64,000 bases of DNA, from contig NZ_BDBH01000007.1 of assembly GCF_001612885.1 (NCBI RefSeq), forward strand, positions 682,001 through 746,000. Direction: 5' to 3'. The position numbers and the translations under genes were made by a program. How positions within the stretch are numbered: the first letter of the stretch is position 1; each line of letters opens with the position of its first letter. This DNA comes from Nocardia harenae NBRC 108248 (GTDB lineage: Bacteria > Actinomycetota > Actinomycetes > Mycobacteriales > Mycobacteriaceae). The notes beneath the pieces are model-generated. The model had not been told where the DNA came from. It made no database searches and worked only from the letters and a program-made list of their open reading frames with translations. Shown here in pieces: positions 42,480-50,230 of this stretch.

Positions 42480-44750
42480 TCAGCTCGCAAGCGTGCCCAG
42501 CTCAGGGGGCAGGTCGTCGCTGTGCAGGACGGTGAGCCGCTGGGTGGCGCGGGTGAGGGCGACGTACAGGTCGTTGCGCCCGCGCGGCGACTCGGCCACG
42601 ATCGCGGCCGGCTCGACCAGGATCACCGCGTCGAACTCCAGCCCCTTGACCTCGGCGACGGTGAGCATCCGCACGGAATCCCCGGACGGCTCGGGCAGCG
42701 CGCCCGCCATGGCGTGCGGCACGATCACCGCGGCGGTACCAGGCCCGGTCTCCGCGGCCGCCGCCTCGGCCACGGCGTCCGCCAGCTCGGCGGCGGCGAC
42801 CCGCACCGCCTTCGGCACCTCCCCGGTGGCGCGGATCGAGCGCGGCACCTCGGCCGCGGGGTCGATCGCGGCCAGCACGCCCGCCGCCACCGCCATGATC
42901 TCGGCCGGGGTGCGGTAGTTGACGGTGAGCTCGGCCAGCTTCCAGCGCCGCGCCACGTACGGCTCCAGGATCTCCTGCCAGGACGAGGCGCCCGCCGGGT
43001 CGCCGGTCTGCGCCACGTCGCCCACCGCGGTGATCCACCGGTTCGGGATCCGCCGCATGACCATGCGCCAGGCCATGGGGGAGAGCTCCTGCGCCTCGTC
43101 CACGATGACGTGGCCGTAGGTCCAGGTGCGGTCGCCCGCGGCGCGCTCGGCGGTGGTCTGGCTGGTGCGCACGTGCTGCCGCTCGGCCAGCTGCCCGGCG
43201 TCGATCAAGTCGTAGGCCATGAGGATCTCCGGGTCCAGGTCATCCTCCAGATCCTGCGGCGCCGAGCCGGTGAGGATGTCCAGCGCGTCCTGCGCCTCCT
43301 CCAGCCTGGCCCGGTAACGCCGCCGGGAGCGCTCCCGCTCCTCGGCGTCGTCCACCCCGAGCAGCTCGGCCAGTTCGTCGAGCAGCGGGGCGTCGGCGGC
43401 GCTGAACTCGCCGGTGTCGGCGCGGTGCAGCTCGGCCCGGTCCGGCTCCGGCATGCCCTTGGCCACCCGGGCCAGCCGCTCCGGCTGGGCCAGCAGGTCG
43501 GCAAGCACCTCCTGCGGCGAGAGCGTCGGCCAGAGCCGGTCGACGGCGGCCTGCACCTCGGGGTCGGCGCGCATCTCGTCCCTGATGTCGCCGAGGTCGG
43601 CGGGGCTGAGCAGGCTCTCCGCGCCGACCAGGTTGGCGCCCATGGTGGCGGCCAGCTGCGCGGTGAGCGCGTCGATCACCGAGGCGGCGAAGACCGGCCT
43701 GGCCAGGTTGTGCGGGCGCCGCGAGGAGCGGGCGCGGCCGCGCGCCTTCGTCGCGATGCCGCGGTCCAGCGTCACCGGGTAACTGTCGAAGCGCAGCCGG
43801 ATCGGCTCCTTCGGCACCTCCTGCCGGTCCCGCACGGCCTGCTTGAGCACGTCCAGGATGGCGAGCGAGCCCTTGAGCTCGCCCGCGCGCAGGCTGTCCG
43901 CCCTGGTGGCCTTCACCCCGGGGTAGAGGTCGCCGATGGTGGAGAGCAGCACGCCGGTCTCGCCGAGCGAGGGCAGCACCTGCCCGATGTAGTCGAGGAA
44001 GGTGGCGTTCGGGCCGACGATCAGCACGCCGCTCTTGGCCAGCTGCTGCCGGTAGGTGTAGAGCAAGTAGGCGGCGCGGTGCAGCGCCACCGCGGTCTTG
44101 CCGGTGCCCGGCCCGCCCTGCACCACCAGCACGCTGCGGTGCTCCGAGCGGATGATGGCGTCCTGCTCGCTCTGGATGGTCTCGACGATGTCGTTCATGT
44201 GCCCGGTGCGGGCCGCGTTCAGCGCCGCGAGCAGCGCGCTCTCGCCGCCGACCCCGCCGTCGGACGGCGCGGCGCCGGCCGCGTCCAGCGCCTCGACCGC
44301 CAGGTACTCGTCGTTCAGCGCGGTCACCCTGCGGTTGCGCGAGCGGATGTGCCTGCGTCGCCGCACCCCCTCCGGCATGGCGGTGGTGGCCAGGTAGAAG
44401 GGCCGGGCCAGGGGCGCGCGCCAGTCCAGCAGCAGCGGGTCGTAGTCGTGCTCCTCGTCCAGGATGCCGAGCCTGCCGATGTAGCGGCTCGGGTCCTCGG
44501 AGTGCTCCGGGTCGAGGTCGATCCGGCCGAAGCAGAGGCCGTGCTCGGCGGCGTCGTACTTGGCCAGGTCCTCGCTGTAGAGCTGGGTGAAGGACTCCCG
44601 CTCGCTGCGCGCCTGCGGGGTGCCCCCGGTCTCCAGCAGGACGGTGCGCAGCCGGGTGCGCGCGTACTCGCGCATGGCGTCGAGCCGCTCGTACAGCGCG
44701 GTCAGGTACTCCTGCTCGGTTACCAGGTCGTCGTCGCGGCCTTCGGGCAC
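42480..44750 (-). CDS. helD: HelD-type RNA polymerase-associated helicase/ATPase
   Basis: A 756-residue superfamily I protein of the actinobacterial HelD class. Walker A VVQGGPGTGKTAVALHRAAY, the NATFLDYIGQVLP segment, motif II IVDEAQELSPM, GDVAQTGDPAGASSW, and C-terminal motifs EVKGLEFDAVILVEP and YVALTRATQRL are present. The N-terminal YLTALYERLDAMREYARTRL helices and the YDPLLLDWRAPLARPFY segment are HelD-specific and insert into RNA polymerase. Such proteins clear stalled polymerase; close relatives (HelR) in actinobacteria give rifamycin tolerance. GTG 44750 follows GAAGGAG. TAGACT on the minus strand (44822-44827) is a likely -10. Confidence 0.9.
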   Translation of the reverse strand: MPEGRDDDLVTEQEYLTALYERLDAMREYARTRLRTVLLETGGTPQARSERESFTQLYSEDLAKYDAAEHGLCFGRIDLDPEHSEDPSRYIGRLGILDEEHDYDPLLLDWRAPLARPFYLATTAMPEGVRRRRHIRSRNRRVTALNDEYLAVEALDAAGAAPSDGGVGGESALLAALNAARTGHMNDIVETIQSEQDAIIRSEHRSVLVVQGGPGTGKTAVALHRAAYLLYTYRQQLAKSGVLIVGPNATFLDYIGQVLPSLGETGVLLSTIGDLYPGVKATRADSLRAGELKGSLAILDVLKQAVRDRQEVPKEPIRLRFDSYPVTLDRGIATKARGRARSSRRPHNLARPVFAASVIDALTAQLAATMGANLVGAESLLSPADLGDIRDEMRADPEVQAAVDRLWPTLSPQEVLADLLAQPERLARVAKGMPEPDRAELHRADTGEFSAADAPLLDELAELLGVDDAEERERSRRRYRARLEEAQDALDILTGSAPQDLEDDLDPEILMAYDLIDAGQLAERQHVRTSQTTAERAAGDRTWTYGHVIVDEAQELSPMAWRMVMRRIPNRWITAVGDVAQTGDPAGASSWQEILEPYVARRWKLAELTVNYRTPAEIMAVAAGVLAAIDPAAEVPRSIRATGEVPKAVRVAAAELADAVAEAAAAETGPGTAAVIVPHAMAGALPEPSGDSVRMLTVAEVKGLEFDAVILVEPAAIVAESPRGRNDLYVALTRATQRLTVLHSDDLPPELGTLAS

Positions 44751-44821
44751 ACTGAACTCCTTCGCGGCCGGGTGGGGAGTCCGATGCGCACGGTGCGCGC
44801 ATCCGGAGAACGGAACGATCG

Positions 44822-44827
44822 AGTCTA
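44822..44827 (-). promoter_or_regulatory. Candidate -10 box for helD
   Basis: TAGACT, 71 bases before the GTG at 44750. No rifamycin-associated inverted repeat is visible upstream. Confidence 0.4.
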
Positions 44828-44843
44828 CTCCGGCGGGTGCCGG

Positions 44844-46283
44844 TCAGGAGGCGTGCGTGCTGGTCGGGTGGCCACGGTCACCACCCGGCTTGGCCTGGTA
44901 CATCGCCACGTCGGCGTCGTGCAGCACCGCCTCCGGGGTGCGCTCGTCGCCGGGCAGCAGATCGGTGGCGCCGACCGAGGCGTCGACCTCGATCCGGTGC
45001 CCCCTGGCGACGATCGGCTCCGCCATGGCGGAGCGCAGCCGGTGCACGAGCGCGTCCCGGTCGGCGGCCCGGGTGCGCCCGGCCACCAGTACCAGGAACT
45101 CGTCGCCGCCGAGCCGCCCGACCACGTCGTCGGCGCGCAGCGCGCGCTGCAGCCGCTGCGCCACGATCTGCAGCACGGTGTCGCCGATGGCGTGCCCGAG
45201 CGTGTCGTTGATCGCCTTGAAGCCGTCCAGGTCGATGAAGAGCACCAGCGAGACCGGCTGCTCCTCGCCGGCCGCCAGCGCCTCGGCCAGCCGGGTCAGC
45301 ACCAGCGAGCGGTTCGCCAGCCCGGTCAGCGAGTCGTGCGTGGCCTGGTACTCCAGCTGCCTGCGGCTGGCGCGGAACTCGGTGATGTCGGAGAACGAGG
45401 AGACCGCCGAGGAGTCCGGGTCGTCCGGGTTCAGCAGCCTGCTGCTGCCGGAGAGCCAGCGGCGCTGCCCGTCGTGCCGGTCCACCCCGAACACGTAGCC
45501 GGTGATGGTCTCGCCGGTGGCCAGCGTGCGCGCCACCTGGTGCTGGGCCGGTGCCAGCGGGCGCGCGGCGGAGTCGAGCAGGGTGAGCGGCAGCTCCTCG
45601 ATCCGGTGGCCGATCGGGTCGACCCCGGCGAGCACGCCGAAGATGCGCCGCGCGGCCGGGTTGATGGACTCGATCCGGCCGTCCCGGTCGATCACCACCA
45701 CGCCCTCCTGCAGCTGCGACACCACCGTGGTGAAGTGCTGCTCGGCCCGGCGCTGCGCGGCCTCCGCGGTGCGCTGTGCGGTGAGGTCGTGGAGCACCAC
45801 CTGGTAGGCGTGGTGGCCGTGCCAGGGCGTGAGCACCGCGACGGTCTGCACGTCGACGGTGCCGCCGTCGACCCGGAGCAGCGTCATGGCGGCGGGCGGC
45901 GAGGCGGCGCCCTCCTCGGTGAGCCGGGCGATCCGGTCCAGCATGGCGGGCACGAAGCGGGGGTGCACGAAGTCGGTGATCGGCCTGCCGACCACCTCGG
46001 CGGCCGAGGCGGCGCCGACCAGCCGGACCGCTGCGGGGTTGACGTAGACGACGGTGCCGCGCTCGTGCACGCAGACGCCGTCCGGGATGTGCTCGACCAG
46101 CGAGCGGTAGCGGTGCGCGAGCAGCTCGGCGCCGGCCAGTCGCGTGTCGGTGGGTTCGGCGCTGTCCGGCCGTGCGTCGGCGAGTTCGGCGCTGTCCGGC
46201 CGTGCGTCGGCGAGTTCGGCGCTGTCCGGCCGTGCGTCGACGGCCGGCGTGCCGGCAGCATCGACGGTGCCGTCCTCACCCAC
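44844..46283 (-). CDS. PAS-PAS-GGDEF diguanylate cyclase
   Basis: A 479-residue protein. After a repeat-rich N-terminus come two PAS domains (about residues 58-165, VEHIPDGVCVHERGTVVYVN; and 185-305, LQEGVVVIDRDGRIESINPAARRIFG). A GGDEF domain follows (about residues 315-470) with HDSLTGLANRSLVLTRL, the active-site loop RLGGDEFLVLVAG and DADVAMYQAKPGG. The signature is intact, so it should make cyclic di-GMP; there is no EAL domain. No membrane segment is visible, so sensing is cytoplasmic. The first roughly 45 residues contain three near-identical copies of ARPDSAELAD. GTG 46283 is the start. Confidence 0.88.
   Translation of the reverse strand: MGEDGTVDAAGTPAVDARPDSAELADARPDSAELADARPDSAEPTDTRLAGAELLAHRYRSLVEHIPDGVCVHERGTVVYVNPAAVRLVGAASAAEVVGRPITDFVHPRFVPAMLDRIARLTEEGAASPPAAMTLLRVDGGTVDVQTVAVLTPWHGHHAYQVVLHDLTAQRTAEAAQRRAEQHFTTVVSQLQEGVVVIDRDGRIESINPAARRIFGVLAGVDPIGHRIEELPLTLLDSAARPLAPAQHQVARTLATGETITGYVFGVDRHDGQRRWLSGSSRLLNPDDPDSSAVSSFSDITEFRASRRQLEYQATHDSLTGLANRSLVLTRLAEALAAGEEQPVSLVLFIDLDGFKAINDTLGHAIGDTVLQIVAQRLQRALRADDVVGRLGGDEFLVLVAGRTRAADRDALVHRLRSAMAEPIVARGHRIEVDASVGATDLLPGDERTPEAVLHDADVAMYQAKPGGDRGHPTSTHAS
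46148..46237 (-). repeat. Three tandem 30-bp coding repeats (ARPDSAELAD)
   Basis: Three near-identical 30-bp units in frame inside the N-terminus of the GGDEF protein. Copy number could vary by slippage without a frameshift, altering linker length before the first PAS domain. Boundaries are approximate. Confidence 0.65.
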
Positions 46284-46490
46284 GTCGCTCCCCGATCACT
46301 CGTCCCGGTCGTCCCGCTCGGAACGGCAGCCACCCGCACGCTGGCCACGGAGGTAACCGGTTCGCCCGCCGGGGAGCCGGCGGAGGAGCACAGATCTTGC
46401 CCGGTGCCGCAGAAGCCGTCCAGAGCAGTACTCGATCATATGTCGATCGATCGCACCGTTCCCGTTACCGCAGGCTACGCACCGGCACCG

Positions 46491-48212
46491 TCAGAGCGGC
46501 ACCGACCAGCGCAGCCTGGTGCCTGGAAAGGTGCGCGGGTCGGCGTCCGGCCCCGCGGTCACCACCGCCAGCGAGCCGCCCGCCGACTCGGCGCGCTGCT
46601 CCAGATTGCGCAGCCCGGAGCGGGCCACGTGGTGCGGCATGCCCCAGCCGTTGTCGGTGACCACCACCGTGAGCGCGCTGCCCGCGGCCACCTCGACCAG
46701 CACGGTGTCGGCGCCGGAGTGCCGCACCGCGTTGCTCACCGCCTCGCGCACCACCGCCTCGGTGTGGTCGGCCAGCTCCGGTGCGAGCGCGTCCACCGGG
46801 CCGCTGATCCGCAGGTCGGCGTGGAGCGCGGTCTCCGCGGTCTGCTGGCGCACCGCGTCGGCCAGCCGCTGCGGCAGCCCGACTCCGCCGTGCAGGTCGA
46901 AGATCGAGGTGCGGATCTCCTGCACCACCTCGTGCAGGTCGTCGATGGTGGCGCCGAGCCGCTCCCGCACCTGGGCCCCCTGCACCTGCGGCAGCGTGCT
47001 CTGCAGCGCCAGCCCGATGGCGAAGAGCCGCTGGATCACGTGGTCGTGCAGGTCGCGGGCGATCCGGTCGCGGTCGGCGACCAGGTCCAGCTCGCGTACC
47101 CGCTGCTGGGCGTCGGCGAGCTGCATGGCCAGCGCGGCCTGGTCGGTGAAGGCGGCGGTCAGCTCCACCAGCTCGTCGCTGAACGGCGCGAACCCGGCGG
47201 GGCGCACGGTGACCAGCACGCCGAGCGTGCTGTCCGGGGTGCAGAGCGGCAGCACCAGCACCGGCCCGGCACTGGGCAGCGGCACCCCGAGGTCGATCGC
47301 GCCGAGATCGTCCCAGCGCAGCGGGGTGCGCCGGGTGAAGGCCTCGCCGAGCGCGGTGCCCGAGACCCGCACCGGCTGCCAGTCGGCGCCCGCGTCCGGC
47401 CCGACCCACTGGGTCACCACCAGCTCGCGCACCGGGGTGCCGCCCGCCACCCGCATCGGCGCGCTGGCCAGGAAGGCCTGGTGCGAGCCGCTGAGCGTGC
47501 GGGCGTGGTCGACCACGTGCGCGAGCACCCGGTCCGAGTCGGTGCCGGCGAGGAACTCGGTGGCGATGTCGCGGGTGGCCTCGATCCAGGCCTGCCTGGT
47601 GCGCGCCGACTCGTAGAGCCTGGCATTGTCCACCGCGCTGGCCGCGGCCGCGGCCAGCGCCTGCACCAGCACGTCGTCGTCCTCGGTGAAGGGCTGGCCG
47701 CCCGCCTTCTCGGTGAGGTAGAGGCTGCCGAACACCTCGTCCCTGATCCGCACCGAGACCCCGAGGAAGGTGCGCATGGGCGGGTGCCCCGGCGGGAAGC
47801 CGACCGAGTCCGGGTGCGCGGTGAGATCGTCCAGCCGCACCGGGCGGGTGTGCCGGAAGACCGTGCCGAGCACCCCGTGCCCGGCGGGCTGTGCGGCGAT
47901 CCTGGCCCTGGTGGCGTCGTCGATGCCCTCGTCGAGGAACTGCACCACCTGCTCGTCGTGGCCGCGCACCGCGAGCGCGCCGTAGCGCGCGTCGACCAGC
48001 CGGGTGGCGGCGTGCACGATGGCCTCGAGCGTCTCGTCCAGATCCAGCCCCTTGGTCACGGTGAGCATCGCCTCGACCAGGCCGTCCATCCGGTCCCTCG
48101 AGTCGATGATGAGCTCGACCCGCTCCTTCACCTCGCCCAGCAGCTCGCGCAGCCGTAACTGGGAGAGGGTGTCGCGCACCGAGTAGGGATCGCTGCCGTT
48201 CTCGTCGGTCAT
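46491..48212 (-). CDS. dosS: DosS/DevS-type redox/gas-sensing histidine kinase
   Basis: A 573-residue kinase, close to the 578 of M. tuberculosis DosS. Two GAF domains (about residues 55-200 and 225-365) precede a HisKA_3 dimerisation helix with the phospho-accepting His in DRIARDLHDHVIQRLF and an HATPase domain (VVREAVSNAVRHSGA, VVTDNGWGM). In GAF-A the His of PGHPPMRTFLG (about residue 143) aligns with the heme-ligating His149 of DosS, so it is probably heme-based and senses O2, NO or CO. ATG 48212 has an AGGGG site. The partner regulator lies at 49378, with a hibernation-factor-like gene between them on the other strand. Confidence 0.9.
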   Translation of the reverse strand: MTDENGSDPYSVRDTLSQLRLRELLGEVKERVELIIDSRDRMDGLVEAMLTVTKGLDLDETLEAIVHAATRLVDARYGALAVRGHDEQVVQFLDEGIDDATRARIAAQPAGHGVLGTVFRHTRPVRLDDLTAHPDSVGFPPGHPPMRTFLGVSVRIRDEVFGSLYLTEKAGGQPFTEDDDVLVQALAAAAASAVDNARLYESARTRQAWIEATRDIATEFLAGTDSDRVLAHVVDHARTLSGSHQAFLASAPMRVAGGTPVRELVVTQWVGPDAGADWQPVRVSGTALGEAFTRRTPLRWDDLGAIDLGVPLPSAGPVLVLPLCTPDSTLGVLVTVRPAGFAPFSDELVELTAAFTDQAALAMQLADAQQRVRELDLVADRDRIARDLHDHVIQRLFAIGLALQSTLPQVQGAQVRERLGATIDDLHEVVQEIRTSIFDLHGGVGLPQRLADAVRQQTAETALHADLRISGPVDALAPELADHTEAVVREAVSNAVRHSGADTVLVEVAAGSALTVVVTDNGWGMPHHVARSGLRNLEQRAESAGGSLAVVTAGPDADPRTFPGTRLRWSVPL

Positions 48213-48355
48213 CCGCGCATTCCCCTGCTGCCGGGCGTCGGCGCCCGAACTCGAAAACCCCTGGCGCGCGGCACCGGCCGCGCCGGTCCAGTTTAGAACG
48301 CCGGGGTGGCGGCCCGGTCGCGCGCGGGGGCCGTGTCGCACACCCGGGCCGGTGA

Positions 48356-48375
48356 CAGAGGACTTTCGACCCTGG
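48356..48375. promoter_or_regulatory. Candidate DosR box
   Basis: CAGAGGACTTTCGACCCTGG matches the DosR core GGGACTTTNGNCCC at all but one informative position. It is 62 bases upstream of ATG 48438 and sits between the divergent dosS and hibernation-factor-like genes, so it could control one or both. Confidence 0.6.
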
Positions 48376-48437
48376 CCGGGGTGTCGGTGCGGCTGTTCCA
48401 TGGTCAGCGGGAACGAATCGGAAGTGGGGTGTGGCAG

Positions 48438-49319
48438 ATGGATTCGTCGAAACGGGTGCGCCGATCGTCCGCGCCGCGGTCGGTGGCGATGCGCCGTCGT
48501 CCGGTGGCAGCGGGCCGGATCCGCAGCACGCCCGCGCCCGAACGGGCGGTACAGCAGTGGAGCACCGCGGGCGACCCGGTGCTCGCGGTGACCACCTCCG
48601 GCGAGGTGGAGCCCGCCGAGGTGACCAGGGCGGTGCGCGCGATCGGCCGGGTGCTGCGCAGGCACCGGCTGGACGCCACCACCAGGGTCAGGGTGACGGC
48701 GCCCGCCAGGCCGGGCGACCCCACCCTGGTGCAGGCCAACCTCTGCCTGCGCGACCTGCCGACCCGGGTGCAGGTCACCGGCCCGCGCGGCTTCGCGGTG
48801 ACCTTCGCCGCCGAGCGGCTGGACCGCAGGCTCGCGCGCGCCGCCTCCGGGGAGGCGCGGGCCTGGCCCGATCCGGCCCGGCCGCCGCTCACCGCGGTCA
48901 CCGCGGTGCGGCCGATCGTGCGCAGCAAGCAGTGTCTGCTGCTGGACGGCACCGCCGCCGAGGCGGCCGCCGTCCTGGACGCCATGGACTACGAGGCGTA
49001 CCTGTTCGTGGATGCCGAGACCGGGGAGGACGCCGTCGTGCACTGGGTCGACGGGGTCGGCGCCGGGCTCATCCGGCAGCGCTCCACCCGGCCCGCGCCC
49101 TCGCCCATGACCGGGCCGCTGAGCGTCGGGGCGCTGCCGGTGCGCACCAGCGCCGAGCCCGCGCCGGTGCTGACCAGGGCCGCCGCCGCACACCGGCTCT
49201 GCCGAGCCGGCCTGCCGTTCCTGTTCTTCACCGACACCGCCACCGGGCGCGGAGCGTTGCTCTACCGCCGCTACGACGGTGATCTGACCCTGGTCACTCC
49301 CGCCGCCGCCGCGGGCTGA
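48438..49319 (+). CDS. Ribosome-hibernation (HPF/sigma-54 modulation)-like protein with duplicated C-terminal domain
   Basis: A 293-residue protein. The N-terminal part (about residues 50-135, RLDATTRVRVTAPARPG to VQVTGPRGFAVTFAAERLD) looks like a degenerate S30AE ribosome-binding domain. Two copies of the long-HPF C-terminal dimerisation domain follow: AAAVLDAMDYEAYLFVDAET near residue 185, and RLCRAGLPFLFFTDTATGRG near 265, the latter ending in the classic LLYRRYDGDLTLVTPA. The nearest known relative by layout is the DosR-regulon protein Rv0079 of M. tuberculosis. With a DosR box upstream and DosS/DosR as neighbours, it likely dims translation during hypoxia. ATG 48438 is the first start after the promoter region. 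Confidence 0.82.
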   Translation: MDSSKRVRRSSAPRSVAMRRRPVAAGRIRSTPAPERAVQQWSTAGDPVLAVTTSGEVEPAEVTRAVRAIGRVLRRHRLDATTRVRVTAPARPGDPTLVQANLCLRDLPTRVQVTGPRGFAVTFAAERLDRRLARAASGEARAWPDPARPPLTAVTAVRPIVRSKQCLLLDGTAAEAAAVLDAMDYEAYLFVDAETGEDAVVHWVDGVGAGLIRQRSTRPAPSPMTGPLSVGALPVRTSAEPAPVLTRAAAAHRLCRAGLPFLFFTDTATGRGALLYRRYDGDLTLVTPAAAAG

Positions 49320-49333
49320 CCGCGCGGGTTCGC

Positions 49334-49352
49334 CCGCCCGGCTACCGGGCGG
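49334..49352. terminator. Weak hairpin between the convergent HPF-like gene and dosR
   Basis: Eight-bp G/C stem around CTA in the 58-base gap between stop codons. It could end both transcripts. Confidence 0.3.
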
Positions 49353-49377
49353 CGCGTTCCGCGCGGGGAACCGCGGC

Positions 49378-50010
49378 TCAGGTGCCGGAATCCAGCTTGC
49401 TGGCCAGCACAGCGGCCTGGGTGCGGCGCTCCATGCCGAGCTTGGCGAGCAGCCGGGAGACGTAGTTCTTCACCGTCTTCTCGGCGAGGAACATGCGGGC
49501 GGCGATCTGCCGATTGGTGAGCCCCTCGCCGAGCAGCGCGAGCAGTCGCCGCTCCTGCTCGGTGAGGCGCTCCAGCACGGCGGCGCCGCTGGCGTGCCGC
49601 AGCCGCGCCTCCAGCGTCTCCGCCGAGCGCCCGCCGAGCAGCGAGCGCCCCGCACCCACCTGTTTGAGCGCTTCGGCCAGCTCCATGCCCTTGATGTTCT
49701 TCACCACATAGCCGCCCGCCCCGGCCAGCACCGCGTCCAGCATGGCGTGCTCGTCGCTGAACGAGGTGAGGATGAGGCAGCGCAGCCCTTCGTGTTCGGC
49801 GAGCAGGTCGCGGCAGAGCTCGATGCCGTTGCCGTCCGGCAGCCGGACGTCGAGCACCGCGACGTCGGGGCGCACCGCGCGCACCCCGGTCAGCGCGGCC
49901 GCGACCGTACCCGCCTGCCCGACCACGCTCAGCTCCGGATCGCTCTGCAGCAGATCCACCAGCCCCCGCCGGACGATCTCGTGGTCGTCGACCAGGAACA
50001 CCCCGAGCAT
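49378..50010 (-). CDS. dosR: DosR/DevR-type response regulator
   Basis: A 210-residue NarL-class regulator. Receiver motifs are VFLVDDHEIVRRGL, the phospho-Asp in VAVLDVRLPDGNGIE, the Thr in LILTSFSDEHAML and VVKNIKGMELA. The LuxR-type HTH is LTEQERRLLALLGEGLTNRQ through AEKTVKNYVSRLLAKLGMERRTQAAV, which nearly matches the DosR recognition helix (KTVKNYVSRLLAKLGMERRTQA). This makes binding to DosR-type boxes likely, such as the one at 48356. ATG 50010 follows GGAGGGCGGG. It is partner of the DosS-type kinase at 46491. Confidence 0.93.
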   Translation of the reverse strand: MLGVFLVDDHEIVRRGLVDLLQSDPELSVVGQAGTVAAALTGVRAVRPDVAVLDVRLPDGNGIELCRDLLAEHEGLRCLILTSFSDEHAMLDAVLAGAGGYVVKNIKGMELAEALKQVGAGRSLLGGRSAETLEARLRHASGAAVLERLTEQERRLLALLGEGLTNRQIAARMFLAEKTVKNYVSRLLAKLGMERRTQAAVLASKLDSGT

Positions 50011-50172
50011 CCCGCCCTCCGCTCCGCCCGCCGCCGACGCGGCGGCGCGTCCGTATGCTGGACGACGAATACGTGCGGCGCCTGCACCCCGGCGGCCGCG
50101 GTCGTCGTGTTCTGCGACCCCACCTTAGCCCCCGCCCCGACCTCGCGGCCGCTACTTGTCGGTGGTCGCCTC

Positions 50173-50178
50173 TAGCAT
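50173..50178 (+). promoter_or_regulatory. Candidate -10 box for uvrA
   Basis: TAGCAT; TACGAT at 50209-50214 is an alternative closer to the start. No SOS box recognised in the 220-base gap. Confidence 0.3.
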
Positions 50179-50230
50179 CGCCGCCGGGGGCACCTGTGCA
50201 CGTCGGAATACGATCGAGAAGGGACTTCTG

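Noticed and set aside
44751..44843. Rifamycin-associated element upstream of helD
   Set aside because: No matching inverted repeat in the 93-base gap.
46284..46490. Cyclic di-GMP (GEMM) riboswitch before the diguanylate cyclase gene
   Set aside because: Conserved GEMM core elements are not visible; only short GATC-rich palindromes near 46435-46460.
42417..48158. Very long open frame on the plus strand, antisense to helD, the GGDEF gene and dosS
   Set aside because: High-GC shadow: composition is Arg/Gly/His-rich without domains, while the minus strand has three complete, motif-bearing proteins.
50011..50230. SOS/LexA box upstream of uvrA, and likewise upstream of uvrB
   Set aside because: No GAAC-N4-GTTC-type site found; the GGAACG...CGTTC similarity at the uvrA start has the wrong spacing and is inside coding sequence.
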